This document shows, one piece after another, positions 48,650 through 59,866 of a stretch of DNA of 64,000 bases. Under the pieces are notes generated by a model. That model searched no databases. It was not told where the DNA came from and was given only the letters and a program-made list of their open reading frames with translations. Position 1 is the stretch's first letter. Each line of letters starts with the position of its first letter. The DNA comes from Guadua angustifolia (taxonomy: Eukaryota; Streptophyta; Magnoliopsida; Poales; Poaceae), in contig CM070502.1 of assembly GCA_036346375.1 (NCBI GenBank), positions 20,622,924 through 20,686,923 on the forward strand, read 5' to 3'. The position numbers were made by a program, and so were the translations under genes.

Positions 48650-51110
48650 GTGCGTTCCTGGGTGGGGCCACCACTCATGAGGATACGACCGCCTCGGTTC
48701 CCTCCCGCGTATCTGCGGATTTTTCTCGGGACCCGAGGCGACGCACGATCTTGTCCCTTCGCGAACCGTCGGTGCAGGGGCGCATATATAGTCTGGTTCA
48801 TCTGTATTAGGTGGTTTTATGCCTTCTTCTTCCTTGCGCATTCCAAGCTTTACTTCCTTCAACTCTTTGCTCGAAAAGCCTCCGTCTTCTTGGCCTCCAT
48901 GGCGCACCCCATCCCTGCTTCGACCGCGGATACTCTCGCGGTAAAGAGGATGGCCGTCATAGCGCCGAAGGGCACCTTCCGCTTCCGGGCGGGGATCGCC
49001 ACGCCACGGTGCCTTTCGAACGAGATTATTATACACACTTGAGCGATGGCGGTCCGGTCCCGCCTTTTTCGATTTTTTTCCTCACCGTACTCCATTTCTC
49101 GGGATCCACCATCTTCATCTTACCCCAACTCCATCGTTTTCTCTCTATCTTCGCATACCTTTGTGAGATGTTAAGTGGGGTAATGCCGAATCTTCCTCTC
49201 TTCGCTACTTCTTCCTCTGTCACGCCTCCATGATAATGAGGTAGTGGGAAGTTACTACTTTAAATCTCCGAGATGGGATGGCCTCCCACTACATCGCCTT
49301 CATTAAAATCAAGCTGGAAGGCATGGTGCAACGATGGTCAGTCGTCGTCATGATGATGGGTCGACGCCTTGGGAGTGCCCACCGGAGCGGCGGAGGCTTC
49401 CGAGAGCTGGAATTCGCCGGTCGAGGAGACGGCGGAACTCCTTGCCATGGCGGCCCGCATCAATAGACTGCGGGGCGCCGGACTAACCGGAGCGATGGTG
49501 GCCTGGGACTTCGCATCCTAGAGAATCAGCCCCTTGCGCCGCCGCCACCGCCCAGCATGGCAGTACTCGGGCGACGACGACGGTACACGCACGTGGCCCG
49601 GGCGTGAGTCTTCATCCCTTCTTAGTCTTTTTCTGCGCATATGTTCTTTCTTGTGGCTCTCTACCAACCGACAGCCATTTTTTGTCTTTCGCCAGGCGCG
49701 GGAAACTTGGAAGATATAGTCATCGGCAGATGGCTCTCCGTGCTGATGCCGCTATCCGTGGGCAGTTCATCTTTCCCGGCGCTGGCTCGGCCGCTCGCCG
49801 ATCTGCAGTACACGGAACGCCTGGAACACGTCAGGCGGTTCTCGCTAATGGACTCCACAGAGGTCGCCGTGGTGCCACCAGCCTTGTGGTGATCGAGGAC
49901 ACGGCCCTACCACCGATCGGACCCGCGAACAAGCGGCCGATTGCCCCGGATGTCACGGGCTCGGACCCTAAGAGGTCCGGACCCGACAAACCTCTCCGCC
50001 GCCACCTGCTGCTGGCGGCGTCTTCGCAAAGGGTGGTAATGCAGCCGCCCGGCTCGACCGTCCCGATGCCACCGCCTCATGGCGCCCGGCGGTGCCATCT
50101 CCTCCGGCGCCCGCCTCGTCGATCGCGACGCCAACACCTCCGGCCACGGGACCCCCGGCCACCACTCTCCATGATGGTCTGACGCTTCCGATGGCCGGAC
50201 TCCGCTTGAGGGTGCCGCCAAAGACGGCCCCTCGAGACACGCCAAGGGCGCCCCCAGCGCCCGCCGAAACGGAGGAAGCCCCTGCCCTAGCGCCTCCGGC
50301 CGCCGTCGGGGGGAGAACTGCGGAGGTCGACCCCGAGGCCAGCGCCTCTGGGCTCCAAGCCTCCCACGCCGCAACTCCCCCCGCCACACGCCACGTCGAA
50401 ATCTTCACCCGGCTCGGCGATCTTCAGGACGCGTTGGGCAACACCCTTGTCGAAGCCGCCAGACACGGAGCCGAGACTACCCGAACGCGCGTCGGTGAGG
50501 CGAGCTGCTGCGTGGCCAGGTGAGCGGACACGGCGAGGCGGCATCGGGCGCGAGAGGGACCGACGCGGCCGCCATGCGGTAGCGGCGAGAGAAGCGAAGA
50601 ACGGCGAAGAGGGCGAGACGACGCCGAAGACCTCGAGTGGAGTCCTTCGCTGCGGCGCAACTCATCCATCATGCTCAAGAAGCGTTCAGCGCACAAGAGG
50701 TGCTCGAACCCTTGAAATGGCGCCAACACGCCATCGAGGACTCCGTGCTGCGATTAGCCGCGACCAACCAGCCGCAGAGGCACTCCGAGGTCGCCAAGCC
50801 TCGCCGCTTCGTTCCGCGAGAGAAGGGCGTGAGTCGCGATCATGACCGCGACCCACATTCGCCTCACGCACCACCAGCGACGCCGCCTTCGATCCCATGG
50901 CGGTGGTGACGGCCGACGTTGAGAATCTTTGCTTTCGGCGGGCGCAGTCTGCGGCACCGAACACATGGCGGACTCTGCCGTAGACCGGTCGATCATGGAT
51001 GTCTCCACCCCATCGGCGGCGGAAGGCGAGGCGACGACGAGCTCGACCTTGGCGATGGCGGTGATGGCCGGGCTGCCTTGTTGCTCTTTTGTCTTATCTT
51101 CATTTGATTT
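48650..51110 (+). pseudogene. Antisense ORF region of the Gypsy element (aORF-like), broken
   Basis: Between pol and the 3' LTR, the plus strand, opposite to gag-pol, carries long open pieces in shifting frames. 48900-49041 begins MAHPIPASTADTLAVKRMAV. Around 49430-49600 joined frames read ELLAMAARINRLRGAGLTGA, followed by RRRHRPAWQYSG. 50092-50523 is proline/alanine-rich and ends in a helical stretch with LGDLQDALGNTLVEAARHGA. I recall similar conserved proteins of unknown function at this position in rice Tat-type elements. Frameshifts and stops separate the pieces. Confidence 0.45.
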
Positions 51111-52447
51111 TCACATTCTGCGCGCGCAATGAACTTTGAATATTTCTTAGTCAAAATTACTGCATGCTTCGCTTATTCCGCATGATCGGTTTCCACTGGC
51201 TAAATCGCCAGGCGGGTCTTCTAAGCGTGGCGAAATGCTCGAGAATGCTTAGGTTAGGGTGGCGTTCTGAGTTTCGCCGATGATTAAATGTGTTTGCCGC
51301 AAACACAAGTAAGGATCACACAAGTCATCTGGGACTCGGTGACGGCCCCGAGTCCGGTAGGAGATGCTAGACGTAGCTTGGTTTCAGCGTTTGGTTTTTG
51401 CGCGGGATTGTCACTTGGTTCAAACTCTTCTGGAACTTGGACCCTGATGACCGCTCGAAAGGGCGCTGCAGCGTAGCGTGGCAAGGCAACAAGCTTCCGG
51501 AAGTGTATTTAGACCAGCGGCACTCGACGGTGACAACCAGCGGTGCTTCAGAGAGCCAACCCGAGGCGTACGAGCCGTGTTTGAGCACCACGTCTAACTT
51601 GCACCCCGGTACCGCTAGGCGCGGCGTTAACGCTTTTAGCGCACTTCCTTCAATCGTGAGGGGTTAATTTTGGCACTTAGACAATCACGCGCAACTTGAC
51701 CCATCTTAAGCGCATGCACGTAAGGAAATGGTCAAAATGCGGCAGGAGCACTTATCTTGCTTTTTATATCATCACGATCAACCCCCAAGTGTCAGGCGAC
51801 CACGGAGATACTCGGGCGGCGGCCCGAGCACTGGGCGACCACGAAGAAGCTGGGGCGACCACGAAGGAGCTTAGGCGACTAGCCCCGAGCTCTTGGGCGA
51901 CCACGAGAAGCTTGAGCCTGACTACTAACGAGAATGAGTAGGCATCGCAAGAAAAACCGAATGATATAGGTCCCGCATGGGTGAGTCCTGGTCCGTTTTT
52001 GATTTCTAAGTCCTCGCGATTTTTTGGAGATCAATCCATGGTGTCGTGCGTCAAAGCGGCGAGCTCCCAGGAGGGGTACTAGACTAACGATGCTCGCGGT
52101 GACGACGGCGGTGCCGAGGAGCCAACCCGAGGCGTACGGGCCGCGTCTTGAGCACCGTATCTAGCCCGCCCCCTGGTCGCCCGTCCTTGTCGGACACAGG
52201 CACTAGGTGACTCTTATAGATCACCAAGGAATTAGCAAACACACGGAACCAGCAACATCCATGCAAAGATAAACTTGCCGCTAGGGGCGCAGAAAGGGAC
52301 AGCAATGGTAAATTGAAAACCTTTTAGGCAACAACTTTACTAACGCCATGGGCCACCAACTAGCCAAGGGAGACTCTTACCTCATGGTCGATCAAGGCGG
52401 CAATGAGTACTTACAATTCCTTCAGGGATAGAATTTCCGCAACAACT

Positions 52448-53551
52448 CTATGTTATAGGAATTGCCGGTTCCTCGTATCCTCGATGGCCAACCGGACCGC
52501 CCCGGGCCGAGATACTGAGACCACCTTGAAGGGGCCCTCCCATCGGGGAGACAATTTGTTCAACCCGGCATGCGTCTGGACTCTGCGCAAGACCAGTCGC
52601 CATCTTGCCAGTTGTCCTCTCGAGACCCGGGTGGCGTGGTACCGCTGAGACTTTCTTTGTGAAGCGGCGGCGGAGAGCAAAGACGATCCGCACCTCCTCC
52701 AAAAGGTTGACATCTTCTCGCCGGAGATCCTCTTGGTCTTCTTCGTTGAACACCGAGATCGCGGAGAACCGAAGCGGCGGCTGGAGGGGAGGATGCCGCC
52801 CGTATACCAGGAAGAAAGGCGTCTCGCCTGCTTGCATTGGGTGTGGTACGGGCGACCATAGCACCGCCGGAGCTCTTCATTCACCGCGTGCCCTTTTATG
52901 AAGCCGATCAAACGCCCTTGTCTTGAGGCCCTTCAACACCAGCGCGTTGGCGCGTTCTGCTTGCCCGTTGCTCATGGGATGGGCCACCGAAGCAAAACAT
53001 ACTTTGGTGCCCATTTCATCACAGAACTCTAGGAAAGCCGTACTGGTGAATTGGGTTCCGTTGTCGGTGATGATGCGATTGGCGACTCCGAAGCGGGTGA
53101 AGATCCCGCGCATAAACTTGACGGCGGCAGCGGCCGTGATGGCGCGCACCGCCTCGGCCTCGATCCACTTTGTAAATTTATCGATGGCGACAAAGAGGTG
53201 GGTGAAGCCCCCTGTGGCCCGCGGGAACGGACCCAAGATATCCAGCCCCCAGACCGCGAACGGCCAGGAGAGTGGGATGGTTTGCAGAGCTTGGGCTGGT
53301 CGGTGGGTTTGCCTGGCGAAGAACTGACAAGCCTCGCACGTCCTCACCAGCTCGCAAGCATCCTGGAGGGCGGTAGGCCAATAAAATTCTTGGCGAAACG
53401 CCTTGCCGACTAGAGTTCGGCCGGATATATGGCTCCCGACACGCCTCCATGGATATCGAGAGCGAGTTGCTCCCTCTTCCCGAGTGATGCACTTCAGTAG
53501 AACTCCGTTCCTGCCTGGCGATATAGGTCCCCACCTACCGTAGTATAGCAC
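52448..53551 (-). pseudogene. Gypsy integrase
   Basis: The frame 53551-52877 holds the catalytic core: D104 in WGLDILGPFP, D163 in ITDNGTQF and E199 in GQAERANALVLKGL. The spacing is D-58-D-35-E, as expected. The CxxC of the N-terminal zinc finger (TCEACQ, residues 71-76) is present, but its histidine half is disturbed upstream. The C-terminal part continues in another frame (52864-52448) with ETPFFLVYGR and a PWH-like end. At least one frameshift separates core and tail. The enzyme would insert cDNA into the host genome. Confidence 0.85.
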
Positions 53552-53778
53552 TTGGCCTTACGTGCAATCTTCTCGGTGAGGCATCATCGTCGGGATCACT
53601 TGGTCACGCAGAAGGCTAGGATAGGATCCATCCACCGATCTTCTGGCCAAGCGCGACCACTCGGTGCTCGCTGGGTACTCATTGGCGAAGCTTTTCCTTG
53701 GCGCCGCCTTGGCGCCCGCCATCTTCCTCCCAGGACCCGGGTGAGGCGAAACGTTGCCTTCCCGCTTTGAGCCGGAGG

Positions 53779-54667
53779 TCATGCGGCCTTACCGTCTTCC
53801 CCACTTGTTGGGGGCTGCGACGGCGACACCATCATCCCCACCTGGATTGTGGGCTGCGATGGACGATCGCGATAGCCTTTCTTCGAAGACTCGATCGAAC
53901 AGAGCCCTTGATGACGCGAGTTGCAAAAGCCCGTCGGCAAAGGTGATTGTCGCACGGGGACATGGATATATCCCAAACCTTCAAAATGACGCTCCATTTT
54001 TGGACCTCCGCCAGTGCGCCGCCATGGTGGGGTCGAGCATTGGAACTCCTTTCGCTTGATTGATGACCAGCAGGAGTCTCCCTTGACTTGAGGCGTCGGA
54101 TGCCCAATGGCCAAGCGATCAATAACCGCCAACAGCCCTCGTATTCAGCTATGTTGTTTGTGGCCTTGAACTCGAGGGCGACCACATACTGGAGGATGTC
54201 CCCGGTCGGAGAGACCAGGACAACCCCACCCGCCTTCGGCTGAAGGAGCCATCGAAGAATAAGGTCGAGGGAGAGGGCGCGGGGGTTTCTTCAGCGGTTT
54301 CGAAGTGGCGGGGGTCCACTCGGCGACGAACTCCGCCAGCTTTTGACTTTTGATGGCGGTGCGGGTACAAACTTGAGGTTGAATTCCCCGGCTCCACGCC
54401 CATTCGCATTCGGCACTCGGCTTCTCGGTTGTGGAGGATCTCTCGCGGCCAGGTAAGCCGTGACCACGGTAATTTCCGCCCTTGGAAGTAATGGCGCGAT
54501 TTTACGGCGCCACCAGACGGCATACAACATCTTCGAGCTGCGGTACTGGGTCTCGCCGTGCAGCACCTTGCGATGTAGTACACCGGCCTTTGGGCGCCTT
54601 CTCTCTCCGTAATCGACACCGCGCCACCACCTCGGGGTGGCGGCAATGTACACGAGCAATGGCTCAC
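53779..54667 (-). pseudogene. Gypsy RNase H remnant
   Basis: Three overlapping minus-strand frames together carry the domain. One ends with LFFDGSF, the RNase H start with its first catalytic Asp. Another begins VALEFKATNNIAEYEGC, the block with the catalytic Glu. The frames change within about 100 bp, so the domain cannot be made as one protein. Confidence 0.75.
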
Positions 54668-54868
54668 TGGTGCTTTGAAACCAAAGATCGGGGAGAGGAG
54701 AGGTACCGCTTCAATTCTTCAAACGCCAGGCTTCTTGATCCACTCGAAGTGGTTCGTCTTCTTCAGCCAGTTTAAGCAGGGCAAGCTTTTTTCTCCAAGC
54801 GGGCAATGAACCGCCCAGGAGGCCAGCGCGACCGCCAAGCATTGGACTTGTTTAAGCATACTGGCGCT

Positions 54869-55474
54869 TCATGTGCTCGATGGCGATATCTTGTCGGGGT
54901 TGGCTTTGATGCCCGACTTGACACCGAAAAACCCAAAAGCTTGCGGGAGGGCTGCCGAACACGCATTTTTCGGGTTGAGCTTCAAGCAATTCTTACGAAG
55001 GTTAGCAAAGGTTTCCTCCAGGTCTTGGATCAATTCATCGCCCTTCTTGATCTTCAAAACCAAGTCATCGACATAAACTTCAAGATTTCGCCCTAGCTGG
55101 GGGCGGAAGGTGATATGCATGGCATGCTGGTAAGTTGAACCGGCATTCTTTAAACCAAAAGCCATTCTTACATAACAATATACACCTGTAGGGGTTACAA
55201 AAGCGGTTTTCTCTTCATCTTCAAGCGCCATGCTGATCTGGTGGTACCTAGAGTACGCATCCAGGAAGCACAGCAGTTCGCACCCAGCCGTGGAGTCGAC
55301 GATGAGATCGACTCGCGGCAGGGGATAGGGATCCTTCGGACAGGCTTTGTTGAGGTCGGTAAAATCGACACACATGCGCCACTTTCCGTTGGACTTCTTG
55401 ACGAGCACAGGGTTAGCGAGCCACTCAGGATGAGAGACCTCCCTGATAACCCCTGCGCTCAGCAGCTTCTCCAC
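54869..55474 (-). pseudogene. Gypsy reverse transcriptase core
   Basis: The longest clean pol piece, 201 codons. It opens with MEKLLSAGVIREVSHPEWLA (the 'I..S.SPWA' region), then KWRMCVDFTDLNKACPKD, FLDAYSRYHQI, MAFGLKNAGSTYQ and the catalytic YVDD at residues 134-137. The N-terminal and thumb parts lie in other frames on both sides. Confidence 0.9.
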
Positions 55475-55652
55475 CTCCTCTCGAATGGCATCTTGTCGCT
55501 CGGGCGCCTGTCTCCGGACTTTCTGTCGGACCGGACGCGCCTCGAAGCGTACTGTCGGTGCTCAATCACCTCCCTAGGGACCCAGTCATGTCGGATGGTT
55601 GCCAGGCGAACACGTCGGAGTTGGACTGGAGGAAGGTGACGAGCGCGTCTTT

Positions 55653-56426
55653 CTATTTGGCGCTGAGGTTGGCGCCAATATTGACGGTCTTTTGGGGCTT
55701 GCCCTCACTCAGGGCGACCACCTTGACCTCACCGGCGGAGCCAGGTGTGGCGCGGGTCCGGGCCTGAGGGGCTCCCGAGGAAGTGGCGTCTGGGCGCCCG
55801 ACGCAGGTGGCGCCGGCCAGGTCTTGCGCGACTTTGAAGCAACGCAAGGCCTCGGCCTTGTCCACCCTGATCGTAATGGGGCCAGCCGGCCCCGGCATCT
55901 TCACCACCATGTACGCATAGTGGGTGGCCGCCATGAACTGGGCCAACGCCGGTCGGCCGAGCAGGGCATTGTAGGGGAGGTCGAAGTCGGTGACCTCGAA
56001 GTCCACCAATTCGGTGCGATAATTGTCCCTCCCCCCAAAGGTGACGGGGAGGCGCACTTGGCCTAGGGGGAACATACCAGCTTCTGGGGCTACCCCGAAG
56101 AAGGGCAGAGCTGGACGCAGATCCGACCGCGGGATCTGGAGCGCCAAGAATGCTGAGGAGGACAGGAGGTTGATAGAACTTCCTCCGTCCACCAACACGC
56201 GGCTTAGCCGCACATTCCGAACAGTGGGCGACACTACGACCGGGAGATATCCCAGGCCGTTGGCGCCCTCGGGATGGTCAGCCTGACTGAAGGTGAGCGT
56301 TTGCTCTGACCACTTCAGCATCCGACCCGCCCCCGAGCTTGATGCGGCGGCGCAGACCTCCCTCTTCTGCCGTTTGTAAGCGGCGTTGGAGGGGAAGGTG
56401 GAAGATCCACCATGGATGTAGGCCAC
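55653..56426 (-). pseudogene. Gypsy aspartic protease region
   Basis: 257 codons. The active-site block VLVDGGSSINLL has its Asp at residue 80, about 56187-56189. The flanking sequence (LTFSQADHPEG before, FFGVAPEAGMFPLGQV and FEVTDFDLPYNALLGRPAL after) matches the single-domain retropepsin of plant Gypsy elements. It would cut the Gag-Pol polyprotein. The gag frame upstream overlaps it in another register. Confidence 0.85.
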
Positions 56427-58141
56427 CGCGTGGTCGGCTGTTGGAAAACGGGGGCCGGATCTTCGTCTTGATCATCGCCGGGGCGGCGTTCCTTGAGCCG
56501 TTTTTCCACCATCTTGTCCACGACCCGACAGTTGTCTAGGTCATGGATATTGGTGCGGTGGATAGGGCAATACGGCTCACCCTCTTTTTGCTCGCGGCGG
56601 TCGTCTCTGCGACCGCGGCGGTCATCGCGCCGGTCACGGCGGCCATCACGCCGGTCACGGCGATCATCCCGCCGATCACGGCGGTTGTGCTTCTTCGGCG
56701 CAGGATCGTCCTCATTGTCGCGCTCGTCGCGCTCGGCGCCAAGACCGCTTGGTCTCTCCGCCTCGCGCTCAAGCACCTTCTTGCTTGAGCGGCGGAACCT
56801 TCGAGGTCCCTCATCCTTGCTATAGCCACCCTTGGGGCGCGCGCGCCCTTGCTTGCGGCGGCGCGCACTTATGTGCAAGGGAGAAAAGCTCGGAGGTGGA
56901 GCTGATGGTGCGGGTGGCCATCTTCTCCTTCATCTTGCGGTCGCGTCGTCCCTCCCGGCGATGGCGACATTGCCGCACGTAAAATGTGGGGATTGTGTTA
57001 CGGCGATGGCGTAACGCGAAATGAAGTCACGGTGACTCCCCTTCTCTGTTCGAGCGTGGAGGTCGTCCTCCACGCCGGCCTCTGTGAAGGAGCCCCAGAA
57101 ATTGGCGATAAAAAGGTCGCCTGACTTTCCCCACGAGTGCACCGACCTCGGAGATTCAGCTGACGAGAGCGGGCGAGAGCTGTCAAGGCTGTTGGGAGGT
57201 AGTTGGCCATGACCTTTTCAGATCCGCCAGCTGCCCGCACCATTGTCGTGTAAATTTGGAGGAACTCCTCTGGGTTGGTGGTGCCGTCATATTTTTCGAT
57301 GGCCGCCAGGCGGAACCTATCCGGCCATGTTACGCGTCGCAGTTGCCGGGAGAAGGCCTGACACCCAACGCCGTAGAGGGAGCCGAGCCGCTCGTCGGAG
57401 GCCCAGTCCGGAGACCGTGCATGGGAGCGCGAGGCCCGGCTCGCCGTAGAGCCGGGGGAGTGGACCTCCTCCCGGCCCTGCGGGTGAGAGCCACGAGGGG
57501 GACTCTCATTGTCAGCCGCCACCTGCTTGCCGTGGCGACGCTCTTGGTCCGGGTGGCGCGGCAGGCGACCACGGAGGTCGTCACCGCGCTGCCGGCGGCT
57601 CTTGTCCAGATGAGAGCGGAGGTCCTCACGGTTCCTCGAAGAACCGGGACCGGGATGGCGCGCCCCCTCTCCTTGACCCCGGCCCCCCTGGCCAGGGCCC
57701 TTCTCGTTGGGGCGGCTGGAGGCCTGAGAGCGCCCTGCATGCGCCTTAGGCGCCAAGGTACGCTCGGTACCTGACTGGCCGGGGAGCCCTACCCGGAGTT
57801 GGGCCGCATCCACGAGGCCAGCAATACTTTGCAGCCACGGAGTGACCGGGAGTCCCGCGAGCTCCACCGGCGGTGGTCCGGAAGAAACCGGCGGCGTGCA
57901 AGTTCTCGGCGGGGTGGCCGCCTCCATGGCCGACTGCGGCGCCGCGGGCTGCTCCACCGCTTCGAGAGAGCGATGGCGCTGCCTGCGGGCGAATACGACG
58001 GCTCCTCGGCCGCGCGATGGCGGAGGCGCCGATCGCCGCCGCTTCTGCGACATTCTCGTCTTGAGAACCCGCCATCCCCGATGCACGGCTTGCTTTAATC
58101 GCGAACGCCAAGTCCGCCGGGGAGTTAGCCGGAAAAACCAA
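56315..58141 (-). pseudogene. Gypsy gag, multiply frameshifted
   Basis: The N-terminal part lies in two overlapping frames (58141-57746 and 58086-56998). The retrotransposon gag domain is visible at about 57300-57190 as YDGTTNPEEFLQIYTTMVRA, then frames change at about 57140 and 56930. The C-terminal piece (56878-56315) has a run of Arg-Asp repeats at about 56610-56700 and an atypical zinc knuckle YCPIHRTNIHDLDNC. It would form the particle that packages RNA. Confidence 0.8.
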
Positions 58142-58168
58142 CCACTAGCCCCCTACCTGGCGCGCCCC

Positions 58169-59244
58169 TGTCGGCGTATTCCGCCTGACAGGCCCGAAAT
58201 CGACAGACCGGGTTTTGTTCGGAAGGAGGGCGTCTTCGCAGCTGGCTAATCCTAGCAAGGGGAAACCCTAGAGACTCCCACGCAGCAGACGTTGGCCTCT
58301 ATGAACTATATGTGACACACAGATTTTACCCAGGTTCAGGCCCCCTGTTCTTTGGGTAATAGCCTTACTTCCTGCTAGATTGCTTTCGAAGAGTGTTTTT
58401 GAACTGGCGCAGTACAAAGCTTTGGAATTACAAGTTCTTCCTTAGGCTCTACTGCTATCTTGTGGTTTGTTCTCTTCAACCTCTGTGACCCTTTCCCCGT
58501 GCATCAGGGGCCCTTATATAGGCGGTAAGCCGAGTAGGTAAAAGGGGTCATCATCTTGATCCTTACACATTTAATCGTCTTTCAGTCTTTGTCCGTTCCT
58601 CCGGCCTCATTAAATGCCGACGCATGGCTTCGCCTTTGTCCGTCCGTGATTTGACCCTTTCTTGACAAAGTTGGTGAGGCGTCGAGGAATGGGCTTATAG
58701 CGAAACCCTTGCGCTTTGACAGTTCGACACCGCCGCCCTGTGACCCGAAGCGCACGACAGAGAAGGAGCCTTCGAGGTGAAGCCACCTTGCTCCACCTTT
58801 TTGCCTTGCGGCGCGGCGAGCAGGGCGTGCCCGCCCACCTACTCGTCGGGCACCACGTGGACTACCGCCCGGGCGGCGAGCGTCGTGCCCACGCCGCCGG
58901 GCGCCACGTGGACCACCCCTGCCGGCGGCAGGCGTCTTGCGCCCCTTTCGCCGGGCGCCACGGACCACCCACCGGGCGGCGAGGCGTCGCGCCCACACTC
59001 GCCGGGCGCCACGTGGACCACCAGCCGGGCGAAAGCGTCTTGCTACCACTGCCGCCGGCGCCACGTGGACCGCCGCCGAGCGGCGGCGTCTTCGCCCACT
59101 GCTCGCCGGGCGCCACGTGGACCGCCCGCCGGCAGGCGAGCGTCTTCGCCACCGCCGCCGGCGCCACGTGGACCAAGTATGTTGACCGCTTGTTGATCGC
59201 TTTTGTCTTGGCGGAGAGGGTACCCAGTATGCAGAGTGTTGACA
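58169..59244 (-). repeat. 5' LTR of the Tat-like Gypsy element
   Basis: 1076 bp. TATA box on the minus strand at 58520-58513. Intact CCACGTGG sites start at 58853, 58904, 59009, 59061, 59113 and 59164, with one degenerate site near 58957, upstream of the TATA box in element sense. Confidence 0.93.
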
Positions 59245-59512
59245 AGCACGAGCTAACAAAAGCCATGCACCACCTGTGTCCACGTTCCCGAGGGCACCCC
59301 TCTCTTTCAAGAGGATTCACGACATGTCAAGCGCTCCCGAGGGCACCCCTCTCTCTCAAGAGGATTCACGGCATGCCAAGCGCTGGTAAAGCTCTTCGCT
59401 TTGTATCAACTTAAACCACATGCTACACCGCTTGTGCGGGCCCTCGTCAATTCCTTTGAGCTTCATTATTGCGAACGTACTCCCTAGAGGGATACTTAAC
59501 GCGTTAGCTACA
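59245..59512 (-). pseudogene. Plastid 16S rRNA fragment (NUPT), part 1
   Basis: The minus strand carries diagnostic 16S segments: GCTAACGCGTTAAGTATCC, GGGAGTACGTTCGCAA, CTCAAAGGAATTGACG, GCCCGCACAAGCGGTG, then GAATCCTCTTGAAAGAGAGG and CACAGGTGGTGCATGGC. The 'CTCTTGAAAGAGAGGGGTGCC' signature is plastid, not mitochondrial. It covers about E. coli 860-1074. Many differences from the plastid sequence I remember are C-to-T or G-to-A, as in methylated nuclear copies. A 49-bp unit is tandemly doubled. It is a nuclear copy and not a functional rRNA. Confidence 0.93.
59286..59383. repeat. 49-bp tandem duplication inside the 16S copy
   Basis: Units 59286-59334 and 59335-59383 differ at about four positions. 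Each spans 'tcccgagggcacccctctct' to 'tgtcaagcgc' or 'tgccaagcgc'. The plastid gene has one copy. Confidence 0.9.
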
Positions 59513-59866
59513 CATCATCTAAAGATATAATAAAAAGGAGTAATACAATATTTTGTAGATGTACCTTACAGAAGTGCAAGAATGTATAATAGCACCTATT
59601 CAGGAAATGAGGGAGAGTATTATACAGTATAAGAAGAGTTTTAAAAAAGTAAAAGGAAAATATATTATGTTTAGCTTCCCAAGTGCCAGTTCCATTGCTC
59701 CCTCTTCCTTCCACGCACGCAAGCTTAGACGAAGAGAGTACTTTCTCTGGTGGTTCTTAAGCATCAAATGGTGGAGACGCAACATAAGAGGTGGAAGACG
59801 TCGCATTCGTCTCATTAATTTGTGCGTGCGTATGAGTACATGAGTACATCGGTACTAGTATAATCA

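Larger units (their letters stand above)
47620..59249 (-). mobile_element. Full-length Tat-like Ty3/Gypsy retrotransposon with TSD
   Basis: The element is 47625-59244 (11,620 bp), flanked by the perfect 5-bp duplication AGCAC (47620-47624, 59245-59249). The LTRs are 47625-48593 (3' in element sense) and 58169-59244 (5'). Domain order on the minus strand is gag, protease, RT, RNase H, integrase, then about 3.8 kb with an antisense frame before the 3' LTR. That layout, with the leader at 58150-58168 (minus strand GGGGCGCGCCAGGTAGGGGG), suggests the Tat lineage. Every coding domain is interrupted by frameshifts. The flanking host sequence is a plastid 16S rRNA copy, which independently confirms the borders. 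Confidence 0.95.

Noticed and set aside
58853..59171. CRISPR-like regular repeats
   Set aside because: The ~52-bp units are tandem LTR sequence in a plant retrotransposon. There are no unique spacers and no cas genes.
59245..59512. Functional or bacterial 16S rRNA gene, contamination
   Set aside because: Only about 270 bp of the gene is present. It has a tandem duplication and many substitutions, matches the plastid type, and is joined to nuclear DNA through a clean retrotransposon target duplication.
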